DNA of 25,000 nucleotides from Chrysomallon squamiferum (GCA_012295275.1 CM022675.1:10879516-10904515), one strand, 5' to 3'. Counted from the stretch's first letter, positions 1-8,875 are shown. Translations and numbers: made by a program. Notes: generated by a model not told the origin, from the letters alone.

Positions 1-66
1 TAATAATAATAAATAGGAATAACAGTACAGGAATAACAGAGAACGTATTAATGAAGATTAACACAA

Positions 67-105
<39 letters not shown>

Positions 106-111
106 AGAGAG

Positions 112-143
<32 letters not shown>

Positions 144-402
144 TGATGATAAATTAAAATGTACACCGTGATAAGTATAAGATTTTGAAAAGTTACACCA
201 GACGTAATTTAATTAAATACACATTGTTTCTTTCTTTCTTTCTTTCTTTCTTTCTTTTTTTATTTCTTTTTTTATTCCTTCTTTCTTTCCTTTTATTTCA
301 TCTTATTTTTCTATCTTTAAAACTAAAACTAAAACTAACTAAAACTAACTAACTAACTATCTGACTAACTAACTAACTAACTGATTAAATCAATAAATAA
401 AT

Positions 403-456
<54 letters not shown>

Positions 457-470
457 GTAATAAATGAACA
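1..470. repeat. Cluster of simple repeats at the window start
   Basis: Almost entirely low-complexity sequence. There is a poly(A)/GA compound tract at 68-141, a (TTTC)n run with T-rich tail at about 226-310, an ACTA/AACTA tetranucleotide ladder at about 319-383, and an (AAT)n tract at about 405-463. The blocks abut with little unique sequence between them. I see no gene here; any reading frame is an accident of the repeats. Confidence 0.95.
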
Positions 471-681
471 TGAAAGAAGCGCAAGGGACAACATTAACAT
501 CTCATTAATTTTGTAATGACCAGGAAACAGACTACGTCATAAAGGAAAATGGCCTGATGCGGAAATGTCGGTCTAGTTTAGGGGAAAAAAAAAAAATAGC
601 TGAAAAACCGGTCTCGTCCTGGTAAGCTATTTCCGATATATACATACATATATATATACATTTCTAGTCATCTTAGCAAAG
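471..681. other. Short unique island, no gene recognised
   Basis: About 200 bp of non-repetitive sequence between an (AAT)n tract and a poly(A) tract, with moderate GC and several CpGs (for example the ACCGGTCTCGTCC stretch near 607). No reading frame of useful length and no splice-site pair stands out. It could be a conserved non-coding element or simply unique intergenic DNA. Confidence 0.4.

Positions 682-714
<33 letters not shown>
682..714. repeat. Poly(A) tract
   Basis: An uninterrupted run of about 33 A. No upstream retroposon body is recognisable, and no AATAAA precedes it closely, so it reads as a homopolymer microsatellite rather than a clear retrocopy tail. Confidence 0.9.
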
Positions 715-717
<3 letters not shown>

Positions 718-1221
718 GTATGTGTGCACATAAAATGTTGTTTAAATAAACGGATATGTAATATTAATTTTGTATTTTTGTTTAAATAAATAAGGATTTT
801 CTTTTTCGATATTAAACATTTATGAATCTACGTGGTCACAACTTATTATTTTCATTCATCCGTTAACATTTTAATCTGTTTCCACCATTCGTACATTGAT
901 CTAGTCAGTCATTTATCTTTCATTTAACTTTTTATTTTGCTTTGTTTTTATTTTGTTTTATTTTTTCTTTAGATTATATATATATGTATATATTATTTTT
1001 CTTCCATTCTTTTCTCTCTCTTTTTTTTTTCATTCATAAATAGTCTACTAATCAATCAATGTATTTGCATACATTTTTCATAGCCATCGTTCTTCGTTTT
1101 ACAAATTGTGTTTTTTATTAAACGGACAAGAATTATAAAAATGTGAGAATTAATGAGAAAAAAAAAAAAAAAAGAAGAAGAGCAACATGCAAAGAGAAAT
1201 TAGGCAGTCAAAAGAACAAAC

Positions 1222-1225
<4 letters not shown>
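715..1225. other. A+T-rich sequence, nothing coding seen
   Basis: About 500 bp of A+T-rich sequence with scattered T-rich patches and small ATAAA and ATATAT runs. No reading frame, RNA gene or mobile element could be supported. Confidence 0.6.

Positions 1226-1294
<69 letters not shown>
1226..1294. repeat. (GA)n microsatellite
   Basis: An uninterrupted GA dinucleotide run of about 34 copies. It is the first of at least eight long purine/pyrimidine dinucleotide tracts in the window. It sits directly next to the degenerate trinucleotide tract at 1303-1446, so one open frame runs through both as an Arg-Glu repeat followed by Ser/Asn/Gly. That frame is not a protein gene. Confidence 0.97.
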
Positions 1295-1297
<3 letters not shown>

Positions 1298-1302
1298 ACT
1301 TC

Positions 1303-1446
1303 AACAGTTATTATCATTAGTAATGGTAGTAAAAGCAGCAGCGGTAGTAACAACAGCAGTACCAGCACCAACAGTACTGGTAGCAGAAATAGCAACAGCA
1401 ACAACAACAGCAGCAGCAACAGTGGTAGTAACAACAGCAGCTGTCG
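1303..1446. repeat. Degenerate trinucleotide tract (CAG/AAC/GTA mixture)
   Basis: About 140 bp in which almost every triplet is a variant of CAG, AAC, AGT or GGT, keeping a 3-bp phase without a single fixed unit. On the + strand it translates as a Ser/Asn/Gly/Thr-rich run. With no flanking coding sequence, this is best read as a decayed trinucleotide microsatellite. The same style recurs at about 4767-4905, 7200-7328, 9014-9330 and 14930-15190. Confidence 0.8.
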
Positions 1447-1472
1447 TAAAAAAAAAAAAAAAAAAAAAAAAA
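1447..1472. repeat. Poly(A) tract
   Basis: A run of about 26 A directly following the trinucleotide tract. Confidence 0.85.
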
Positions 1473-1494
1473 TCATCCCAGCTCTAGTTCATTA

Positions 1495-1830
1495 AATAAA
1501 TGTATTACAACATACCTGTCTGTCTATTACGGTCATTACGCTGAATATGAATAGAACTGTTAATGTTTTCTTTGACAGAAATGCATATATTTTTTTGTTA
1601 CCGTTAGCTTGAAGCAGCCGATGGAGTTTTGACATGTATTTTAACACAGCGCCGGCAAAGCCATAGCTGAGCCTGTTACACGTCACAGATAATGGTTGCT
1701 ATTGGCTGAAAGCCGGGGTAACCGGACGTAAACAGATGTATGCGGAAACATAAATATGACGTAATTTAGCAAGGATAAAGGGATTGTTTATTTGTTTGTC
1801 GGTAAAATAAACATCGAATGTTAATATTGC
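1495..1830. other. Unique island with CpGs and CRE-like motifs
   Basis: About 330 bp of higher-complexity sequence between repeats. Visible motifs include GCCGGCAAAGCC-like GC-rich stretches, an inverted CCAAT (ATTGG at about 1700), a forkhead-like GTAAACA at about 1729, and TGACGTAA at about 1757. A short minus-strand frame of 64 codons overlaps it but looks like chance. It could be a regulatory element; motif occurrence alone is weak evidence. Confidence 0.35.
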
Positions 1831-1838
1831 CACCTGTC

Positions 1839-1962
1839 AAAAAAAAATAAAAAATAAAAAAATAAAAAATAAAACACATAAATAAAAAAAAAAATGATGA
1901 AGAGGAAGGTGTAGTAGACGACAGAAAGATAGAAAGAAAGAATGAAAAAAAGAAAGAAAGAA

Positions 1963-2019
<57 letters not shown>
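1839..2019. repeat. A-rich, AAAG and (AAT)n compound repeat
   Basis: An A-rich block with AAAAAT units (about 1839-1895), AAAG/GAAAGA units (about 1925-1962), then an (AAT)n tract at about 1965-2019. Frames across it translate to poly-Ile or poly-Phe and are not genes. Confidence 0.95.
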
Positions 2020-2272
2020 TCGATAATTAATATCGTTGAACCATATGTTAACACACTACATAAATTAATATTACATAGATTTTACAACTCATAAGTACAA
2101 CTGCTCATATCGTAGTTGTTACAGTGACAAGACTTTTATCGGGAGAAAACAAATTAACGCTTTTTAACTGTTTTAACGAATTTTGGTAGCACTATGACAG
2201 TAACCACAACAACTACATCTACAGGTATTAATCATACCTCTATTTTCATCATCATAATAATTATTTCAGGGG

Positions 2273-2274
<2 letters not shown>

Positions 2275-2353
<79 letters not shown>
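2275..2353. repeat. (GA)n microsatellite
   Basis: An uninterrupted GA run of about 39 copies, followed by a short TGTGTTTGTGT segment. Both strands are open through it because a dinucleotide repeat contains no stop codon. Confidence 0.97.
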
Positions 2354-2357
<4 letters not shown>

Positions 2358-2639
2358 ATGTGTTTGTGTAATAATTAATTTTACTGTGATAACAACAACT
2401 ACTACAATTTCTCTTACCACTAAAATTATTGCAGCTTTTTGATCTTGTTGAAAAATCGAGACATTTATAGGAAAGAGAGACAGAGAGAGAGAAAAACAAA
2501 TGACAGAACGAAACATTAACATTCTGTATGTTTAAAATGTTCATTGCATTTGTCATCACTTGTTATTAGCAAAATACCGCGACCGTTAAGAAAGAAAGAA
2601 AGAAAGAAAAAAAAAAATGAAAAAAAAAAAATGAATAGA

Positions 2640-2816
2640 CTCTCGGCATTCTGTGAAATGTACATGCTGAAATGTACATGACGAAAACAGAAAAAGATGA
2701 AATATCGACCGAAACTGACACGGGAATTCACGAAACGGGCGCGTTATCGGTCGTCACAGTCGACCGCCACCTGGCGGGAAGATGTACAGCTCGGCAGTTT
2801 GCCGTAATGCGATACT
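2640..2816. other. Unique CpG-containing island upstream of the CT tract
   Basis: About 175 bp of mixed composition rich in CG dinucleotides. It contains a 14-bp perfect tandem pair (TGAAATGTACATG plus one base, 2654-2667 and 2668-2681) and an inverted repeat CCGCCA-CC-TGGCGG at 2764-2777 that contains an E-box CACCTG (2768-2773). A + strand frame is open through the island into the CT repeat, but there is no recognisable protein similarity. Confidence 0.4.
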
Positions 2817-2832
2817 CAGTCTCTCTGTCTCT

Positions 2833-2882
<50 letters not shown>

Positions 2883-2948
2883 CTCTCTCTCGCTCTCTCT
2901 CTCTCTCAGTCTCTCTGTCTCTCCCTCTCTCTCTGCCTCTCTCTCTCG

Positions 2949-3026
<78 letters not shown>

Positions 3027-3080
3027 CTCTCTCTCTCTCTCAGTCTCTCTGTCTCTCCCTCTCTCTGCCTCTCTCTCGCT

Positions 3081-3173
<93 letters not shown>

Positions 3174-3230
3174 CTCCCTCCCCTCTCCCTCCCTCCCTCC
3201 CTCCTTTCCCGTCATCTCTCTCTCTCTTTG
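2817..3230. repeat. Long compound (CT)n pyrimidine tract with higher-order repeat
   Basis: More than 400 bp, almost wholly pyrimidine on the + strand. A marker block CAGTCTCTCTGTCTCTCCCT recurs at 2817, 2907 and 3041. Each time it is followed by CTGCCT (about 2877, 2933, 3065) and then TCGCTCT (about 2890, 2946, 3077), with CT runs of variable length between. So the array grew by duplicating about 90-130 bp blocks as well as by dinucleotide slippage. Positions 3085-3210 are pure pyrimidine (126 bp). Long Ser-Leu and Arg-Glu frames across it are repeat translations. Confidence 0.95.
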
Positions 3231-3460
3231 TCTTCTTTTTTATTTTTTATTTTTATTTTTTTTGTATATTTACGTTTTTACATACTCCTCCGAGGTTTGT
3301 TCCGGGCGGGACACACAGCAAGCCGAGGAGCAATGTCAGGTTCGCTGTATCTCTTTACAACTGGAATGTAAACTACACAATGATATTGACAGAACCACGG
3401 GTCTCGGACGCTTGTGAATTGCAATAACAGTAAAAGATCTCATGTAGACGACTATTAGTG
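3231..3460. other. Island after the CT tract, open in two + frames, no gene recognised
   Basis: After a T-rich stretch (3236-3262), about 150 bp of mixed sequence at 3285-3440 is open in two + strand frames, ending at 3417 and 3427. One ends in a Cys-containing segment (reading SSEVCSGRDTQQAEEQCQ), the other reads TPPRFVPGG. Neither is recognisable and no convincing acceptor precedes them. Both may simply extend the stop-free CT repeat upstream. Treated as non-coding with low confidence. Confidence 0.3.
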
Positions 3461-3461
3461 T

Positions 3462-3462
3462 G

Positions 3463-3493
<31 letters not shown>

Positions 3494-3528
3494 CTTTTCT
3501 TTCTTGTTTTTTTTTTTTTTTTTTTTTG
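3462..3528. repeat. T-rich (TTTTC)n / poly(T) tract
   Basis: TTTTC and TTTC units merging into an uninterrupted T run of about 22, ending before GGTTTTTG. Confidence 0.9.
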
Positions 3529-3664
3529 GTTTTTGTTACTAGAACCTTCCTGGAAGTCTAGATGTTTTATTAAGATGCTTTAACAGTAAGTTTAAGTATC
3601 ACTGCTTTGGAAATATTTGTAAGTGTGTGGGTGAATATGCCTGTTAAATATTTGGATTTATAAA

Positions 3665-3699
3665 TATACACTCATATACATACATACATACATACATAT

Positions 3700-3730
<31 letters not shown>

Positions 3731-3880
3731 CATACATAGATACATAGATACACACACATACATACATACATACATATATACATACATACATACACACACA
3801 TACATACATACATACATATATACATACATACATACATACATAAATACATATATACATACAAATGCACGCATATACATATA
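3665..3880. repeat. (TACA)n ladder with higher-order pattern
   Basis: About 215 bp of TACA/CATA tetranucleotides punctuated by TATATACATACA blocks at roughly 3697, 3725, 3777, 3817 and 3850, and by CACACACATACA blocks near 3750 and 3793. The minus strand is open in all three frames (Met-Tyr-Val-Cys-type repeats), which is typical of this tetranucleotide and not evidence of coding. Confidence 0.95.
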
Positions 3881-3894
3881 GGAAATATACACAT

Positions 3895-4530
3895 AAACAT
3901 GCACCTACATAAACATAATACGTTTTATTAATTTGTTTGTTTGTTTGTTAACAAGCAAATTCTTCTTCTTTTATTATTATTATTTTTTTATCATATCCAG
4001 CTACTGAAATACGAAAATTTTATATATGGCGCTTGCTTTTAATTTTCTTTTCTTCAATTTTTTAACATTTTTTAACTTTTTTTATTTTTATTCCCAATTT
4101 ATTTATTTTTTATTTTCCACTGAGATTTCGGCTTAATTCACGCTGAAATGTTGAATGGGCAATTTAAATTTCCCAACGCCCATAAAACGGATTTAAGGAG
4201 CAATGTAAAACGGGAGCCTTACAATGTAACTCAGGCTTGTAACATCACTTTTGGGGTAATATATGACAGACTGTGTAGGAAATTAGATCGTCTTGTTTTT
4301 ATTCGTTAATGCTTGGAAAGCAAATTTGATGTAACAGAATGGATGATGTCTGTAATAAAAACCGTACCCCACACATACAAAGTAGAGATGGAGACTGAAC
4401 TTTTAAAGGTTTGTTAATGTAACTACGTTGATTTCTACGTTGTAATACGTTACTAAGTGATGTGGTGTAATGTAATTAGAAATAAATATATATTTCAAAC
4501 CATTTTCTCTTTTTTAAAATAGATATTTTT
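3895..4530. other. Unique A+T-rich region with a small inverted repeat
   Basis: T-rich from 3960 to 4125, then unique sequence at about 4125-4480. ATGGGC (4155-4160) pairs with GCCCAT (4178-4183), forming a possible stem with a 17-base loop. The right arm continues as CCATAAAA, which on the other strand reads TTTTATGG, a posterior-Hox-like motif. No coding frame was seen. Confidence 0.35.
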
Positions 4531-4533
4531 TTT

Positions 4534-4625
4534 AATATACATATATATATATATATTTGTTTTTTAGTTAATTACTTTTTCATTTATTTCTACGATTGTT
4601 AATTAATTAATTAATTAATTAAATT
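4534..4625. repeat. (AT)n and (TTAA)n short repeats
   Basis: A short ATATAT run (about 4537-4556) followed by a TTAATTAA ladder at about 4598-4622, with T-rich sequence between them. Confidence 0.8.
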
Positions 4626-4766
4626 ATTTGTTTGTTTGCTTATCTATTGTTCCTTTCCTTTTTTATTTGACTATTTATGTTATAAACAGAAGGCTATTTA
4701 GTTAAAAAAAAATAAACATAAGATAAAATTATAATATAAGCTTAATTCCAGTAATGAAGACGATTA

Positions 4767-4842
4767 CAACAACAATAATAACAATAAGAATAATAATAAG
4801 AAGAATAAGACGAAGAAGAAGAAGATAAAGAATAACAACATC

Positions 4843-4902
<60 letters not shown>
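4767..4902. repeat. Degenerate AAC/AAG/AAT tract grading into pure (AAT)n
   Basis: Mixed AAC, AAT and AAG triplets from about 4767 merge into an uninterrupted (AAT)n run at about 4843-4902. The gradient from degenerate to pure is a common mark of a growing microsatellite edge. Confidence 0.92.
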
Positions 4903-4903
<1 letters not shown>

Positions 4904-5021
4904 TAACAACCATAACAAGAGATACAATCCTAACATCACAACAAAAAATAAATCACTGTCTTCACACACTACAAGTTACAAAACAAAGAAATTATTTAAA
5001 AAAAGATATTTATCTATTAAA

Positions 5022-5106
5022 ACAAAAAAAAAAAAAAATTAATAGTCTAAAACAAAATCCTGTGAGAATTCAGAACAACAGAATACAAAGAAATGTAGAG
5101 ATGTAG

Positions 5107-5136
<30 letters not shown>
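5022..5136. repeat. Two poly(A) tracts
   Basis: Runs of A at about 5022-5038 and 5107-5136, separated by A-rich sequence. Confidence 0.85.
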
Positions 5137-5139
<3 letters not shown>

Positions 5140-5160
5140 CCACAAATCATAACACTGTAA

Positions 5161-5375
5161 TTACAAAGAAAGCGAATCCTCCAAGGATGCAACGGATCTG
5201 CTAAGGGGCAGACAGCATTGTTCACGTGACAAGATCTATGGTACAAGTGGGAAAATTCAGCTTTACGTGTTTTCGTGAACTGTCGTTTTGAAAAACGGTT
5301 GAATGCGGGAGCCGATCGCTACTAATTGGAGCGCAGCTAATGGCCCCAATTAGGACGAATTTCATTTCTTTTTTT
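5161..5375. promoter_or_regulatory. Candidate regulatory island with E-box and homeodomain-type inverted repeat
   Basis: About 215 bp of balanced composition between poly(A) and a GA tract. It holds TCACGTGA (5222-5229), a palindromic CACGTG E-box of the bHLH-Zip type, immediately after a SOX-like CATTGTT (5216-5222). It also holds CTAATTGG (5322-5329) facing CCAATTAG (5346-5353), an inverted pair of homeodomain-type TAATTG cores 16 bases apart. The motifs are visible in sequence; that they act as an enhancer is inference. No reading frame of note. Confidence 0.35.
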
Positions 5376-5450
5376 CTCTTTTTCTGCTGAAGTATTAGTT
5401 TTTTTCAAATAAGATTTATATTTCTGTCGTTGACGTTTGATAATGAGAAG

Positions 5451-5454
<4 letters not shown>

Positions 5455-5530
<76 letters not shown>
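5455..5530. repeat. (GA)n microsatellite, copy 1 of a duplicated pair
   Basis: About 38 GA units, ending exactly where the unique 42-bp segment beginning ATGACGTGTG starts at 5531. Confidence 0.97.
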
Positions 5531-5535
<5 letters not shown>

Positions 5536-5572
5536 GTGTGTCAAAATAACCTCAAAATATTATCGTTTTGTT
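5531..5572. repeat. 42-bp direct repeat, copy 1
   Basis: Begins ATGACGTGTGTC and ends TATCGTTTTGTT. An apparently identical copy lies 162 bases downstream at 5693-5734. Both copies follow a long GA tract. Confidence 0.93.
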
Positions 5573-5605
5573 AGAGAGAGAGAGGAAGGGTTGGAGGGAG
5601 GGAGG

Positions 5606-5611
<6 letters not shown>

Positions 5612-5692
<81 letters not shown>
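5612..5692. repeat. (GA)n microsatellite, copy 2 of a duplicated pair
   Basis: About 40 GA units preceded by a GGAGGGAGG-type purine stretch (5583-5611), ending at the start of the second 42-bp direct repeat. Confidence 0.97.
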
Positions 5693-5697
<5 letters not shown>

Positions 5698-5734
5698 GTG
5701 TGTCAAAATAACCTCAAAATATTATCGTTTTGTT
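5693..5734. repeat. 42-bp direct repeat, copy 2
   Basis: Matches 5531-5572 along its full length by eye. The downstream flank (TTGTTATTCAAC) differs from that of copy 1 (AGAGAGAGAGG), so the duplicated block ends here. No mismatch between copies suggests a recent event, or an assembly artefact between GA tracts. Confidence 0.93.
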
Positions 5735-5756
5735 TTGTTATTCAACTAATTTAAAG

Positions 5757-6140
5757 TTAATAATAATAATAATAATAATAACGGAAAAACCCATATTAAA
5801 TATTACTACCATTTCTGCTGCGGCTAGTACTGCTATTACTACTACGTCTGTTGCTTTTCTGCTTCTACTGCTACTACAAAAGACATCGATGAATAAATAA
5901 ATCAATCAATCAATAAATAATTAAATACAAACAGCGTCAACATAAAAAAAAATATATATATAAAAATAAAACAGAAACAGACAAACATATAGAAAAGATA
6001 AAATAAAAGAGAAGAAAAATAAGACTAAGACACTGCAGTAACTAATTAATAAACAAACAAATAAACAAACAAACAAATACACAAACAAACAAACAGAGAA
6101 ACAAACAAACGAACGATAAGAAAAGAAAAGAAAGAGGTAC
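5757..6140. repeat. A-rich mixed simple repeats
   Basis: A short (AAT)n run at about 5757-5780, degenerate TACTACTGC triplets to about 5875, AATC/AAAT units (5890-5925), an A-rich stretch, and an (AAAC)n ladder with AAAT interruptions at about 6051-6116. Minus-strand Phe/Leu/Val-rich frames across it are repeat translations. Confidence 0.85.
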
Positions 6141-6239
6141 ATAAATAAAGAAGTATATATAATAAACGACAGTATATCACCGTAGGTAACACAACATCAA
6201 AATCACGGCAAAGCAGTAAATCTTGCATCCGTAATAATT

Positions 6240-6343
6240 CTTTTGGCACGGACTTCCAGGCACGGCCGGAAATGTCATCACCGTGCTCAACACATTGGCG
6301 TTTACGTAACGTTTTGTGTTATCTCCCTTGTTCTTTCTTACAG
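6240..6343. other. GC-richer island with repeated GGCACGG motif
   Basis: GGCACGG occurs at 6245-6251 and 6259-6265, and the inverted form CCGTGC at 6281-6286, so a small hairpin is possible. The island continues into a pyrimidine-rich stretch ending in CAG at 6341-6343, discussed in the next entry. Confidence 0.35.
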
Positions 6344-6475
6344 GCTCGTGCCATAAGTCTCGCGCACTTCATCTCATCGAATCGCGTACTCGAGCGGGCT
6401 TACAGAACACTTGGAGCTTGTAAATCAATTGTGTCATTCGCACTTGAAACAATCGCCGCCAGATACGATCTCTAA
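6344..6475 (+). CDS. Weak candidate terminal exon, function unknown
   Basis: After TTATCTCCC...TTCTTTCTTACAG, a good-looking splice acceptor ending at 6343, one + frame stays open for 43 codons to a TAA at 6473-6475. It begins ARAISLAHF and ends ETIAARYDL. Codons are mixed and the sequence is non-repetitive, unlike most frames nearby. The same frame is also open upstream to an ATG at 6272, and a second frame is open for much of the span, which lowers confidence. I do not recognise the peptide. An alternative reading is a non-coding conserved element. Confidence 0.15.
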   Translation, partial: ARAISLAHFISSNRVLERAYRTLGACKSIVSFALETIAARYDL

Positions 6476-6633
6476 TTCACTCTGTCACTCATTCAATCTT
6501 CGGCGAGTCCTTCACTTTGTCTTACTTTCACATCTGTTACTACACAAACTCTTGTCTTTCTCGTCCGTACGTTTTTCCCTGTCTGCTAGATACTGTAATT
6601 CTCGTTTTGAAATCTATGTCTCTGTTTCTCTTG

Positions 6634-7195
<562 letters not shown>

Positions 7196-7199
7196 CTTC

Positions 7200-7328
7200 T
7201 TTGTTATTATTAATATTATTATTTTATATTACCATTACAACCACTGCTACTATTACTGCTGCTGCTACTACTACTACTATTATTTCTACTACTACTACTA
7301 CAACTACTATTACTACTATTACTATTTC
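7200..7328. repeat. Degenerate ATT/ACT/GCT trinucleotide tract
   Basis: About 130 bp keeping a triplet phase with TTA, CTA, CTG and ACA variants. It reads as Tyr/Cys-rich in one frame and is a decayed microsatellite. Confidence 0.85.
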
Positions 7329-7429
7329 TACATGTGGATTATCACTTATCTGTATACGGTGTATATGAAAAATAAATGGAATTCATATTTAGACTTAGAT
7401 TGTATTTAAACATTATTTTTACTTTTTTT

Positions 7430-7620
7430 TTTCCCTGTAAAAAGGCATACAAAATAAATAATAAAAAATATTTTTAAAAACAGAAACAATTATAAATAAA
7501 TAAATATAAATATAATTAAATAAATAAATAAATAAATAAGCAACAAAAAGTGAACAAATTTATTAAATTGAAACAAAAATACATTTTTTTATTTTTATTA
7601 TTATTTATTTAAGAACGCAT
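7430..7620. repeat. A+T-rich AAAT-type repeats
   Basis: An (AAAT)n ladder centred on about 7492-7540, flanked by A- and T-rich sequence. Confidence 0.8.
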
Positions 7621-7729
7621 ATTTAGGATTCTCTAACCTAGACAAACATTCTCATTTTCCTATTACAAAAATAATTCCCACTTAACCCAAAGCAGACACA
7701 AAAAATTAAAACCTAATTTCGATCACGCT

Positions 7730-7990
7730 TTCACCCTAAACGGGCCCCCAACGCGTGCCAATGTGGTTTTATCCCGAAGCCAATGTCGGCCAAGGGAAAA
7801 TAACCCTAACGATGTTTGTAGTTATCTCATTGAAGGTATCATCTTAAATTTATTACTTTTGGAATTAAATGCAATTAGTTTTGCATGGAGTTTGATCTTG
7901 CCTAGCCAGAGGTCAGCCAGAGGTCAGCTAGGGGGGACAAGACGTCGGCCATTACGCTAAATCTACGTAAAAGCTAAAACATTGAAGAGA
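7730..7990. promoter_or_regulatory. Candidate regulatory island with DR5 nuclear-receptor element
   Basis: About 260 bp of balanced, CpG-containing sequence between A+T-rich blocks. It holds a perfect AGGTCA-N5-AGGTCA at 7910-7926 and an ATGCAA-N6-TTGCAT inverted repeat at 7869-7886 whose spacer carries a TTAG core. A GC-rich start (GGGCCCCCAACGCGTG) lies near 7742. A 65-codon + frame (7763-7960) overlaps but shows no recognisable protein feature. Motif content is seen directly; enhancer function is inference. Confidence 0.4.
7910..7926 (+). promoter_or_regulatory. Perfect DR5 (retinoic-acid-response-type) element
   Basis: AGGTCA at 7910-7915 and AGGTCA at 7921-7926, separated by GCCAG. Both half-sites match the nuclear-receptor consensus exactly, and 5-bp spacing is the classical preference of RAR-RXR heterodimers. 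The half-sites sit in an 11-bp tandem duplication (GCCAGAGGTCA twice, 7905-7915 and 7916-7926), bracketed by CCTAGC (7901-7906) and GCTAGG (7927-7932). Binding is not shown by the sequence. Confidence 0.5.
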
Positions 7991-8640
7991 AAGTCTTTGA
8001 TTAATTGATTTTTGTTTGTTTTTTCTGGGGCACAGTGATTTTGAAAAATGGATTGAGGATTTATTATTTCTTCTTGACTAAACCTTCAGTATAAATTTTT
8101 AAATTTTTTATTTTTTTTTATTTTTATTTTTATTTTTTTTTAACATTTTTATTTTAATGATGATTAATATAATTTTGTCTATGACACTTGTAGGACAAAA
8201 GAGTCACTTTATTTCAGTTCCGGACTTCATTATATAAATAAAAAAATAAAAAAACCCACCTAAAACTAAAATGCCAATAGATTGTTAATGAAGTTTGAAA
8301 TATATTTATATCTGCCATGTGTTGTTCCTAATCCGCCTGTAGGCTTTTGTACTCAAACAAATGTTCATTATTAGAAAGATACTTGAAATCTCGTACTTAT
8401 TATGGTGTACATCATTAAGGTGTTTTTTGTCAGTTACCTTAGGCTTTTCATTCAGTTATTTATTTAGTTACTTTTTTTCATTGTTGATTTTTTATCGTAT
8501 TTAGCTTAGTTAATTCTCCTGATTATTTACTTATTTATTGATTTGATTTCTTTGTGTTTATTTGTATTTTTTATTATTTGTTTGTTTATTTATTTTATAT
8601 TGTTTTACTCTTTCTTTTATTTGTTGTTTATCTTAAATTA
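7990..8640. other. A+T-rich sequence, no gene seen
   Basis: About 650 bp of T-rich and A-rich unique sequence with TTTTTA units at about 8099-8150 and TTTA/TTTG units at about 8525-8600. Nothing coding or RNA-like could be supported. Confidence 0.6.
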
Positions 8641-8646
8641 TATATG

Positions 8647-8649
<3 letters not shown>

Positions 8650-8727
<78 letters not shown>

Positions 8728-8753
8728 CATGTATATATGTATGTATGTATATA
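8650..8753. repeat. (AT)n grading into (GTAT)n
   Basis: A pure AT run at about 8651-8718 (34 units), followed by GTATGTATGCATGTATATAT-type tetranucleotides to about 8753. This AT-to-GTAT compound is common in molluscan, especially cephalopod, genomic DNA as I know it. Tyr-Ile repeat frames across it are not genes. Confidence 0.95.
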
Positions 8754-8851
8754 TTCATTCTTTTGTCTTTCGAAAAAAATGACCTAAATGTAATGATGAA
8801 TAAAAGAATTAGAAGATGTCTGTACAAGGGAATTAATTTATTAATAGGTGT

Positions 8852-8875
8852 ATGGATGGATGGATGGATGGATGG
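8852..8875. repeat. (ATGG)n microsatellite
   Basis: Six tandem ATGG units. Confidence 0.9.

Noticed and set aside
319-383. AAAACT/ACTA ladder as a telomere-like repeat
   Set aside because: The unit is not a known telomeric hexamer and the run mixes 4- and 6-base spacings.
1187-1495. Arg-Glu then Ser/Asn/Gly-rich frame that could look like a disordered protein
   Set aside because: A GA microsatellite joined to a degenerate trinucleotide tract and poly(A); no coding sequence outside the repeats.
2754-3215. 153-codon minus-strand Arg-Glu open frame
   Set aside because: A translated GA repeat, with no unique coding portion of any length.
2672-3427. 251-codon + strand open frame, Ser-Leu rich
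   Set aside because: Its length comes from the stop-free CT repeat; the non-repeat ends match no recognisable protein and lack splice context.
3665-3880. Regular repeat ladder that superficially resembles a CRISPR or satellite array
   Set aside because: The spacing units are themselves tetranucleotide repeats, with no unique spacers.
3644-3904. Three overlapping minus-strand Met-Tyr-Val-Cys frames
   Set aside because: All three frames of a TACA tetranucleotide are open; a typical repeat artefact.
7763-7960. 65-codon + frame over the DR5 island
   Set aside because: No domain, Kozak or splice support; the regulatory reading fits the motifs better.
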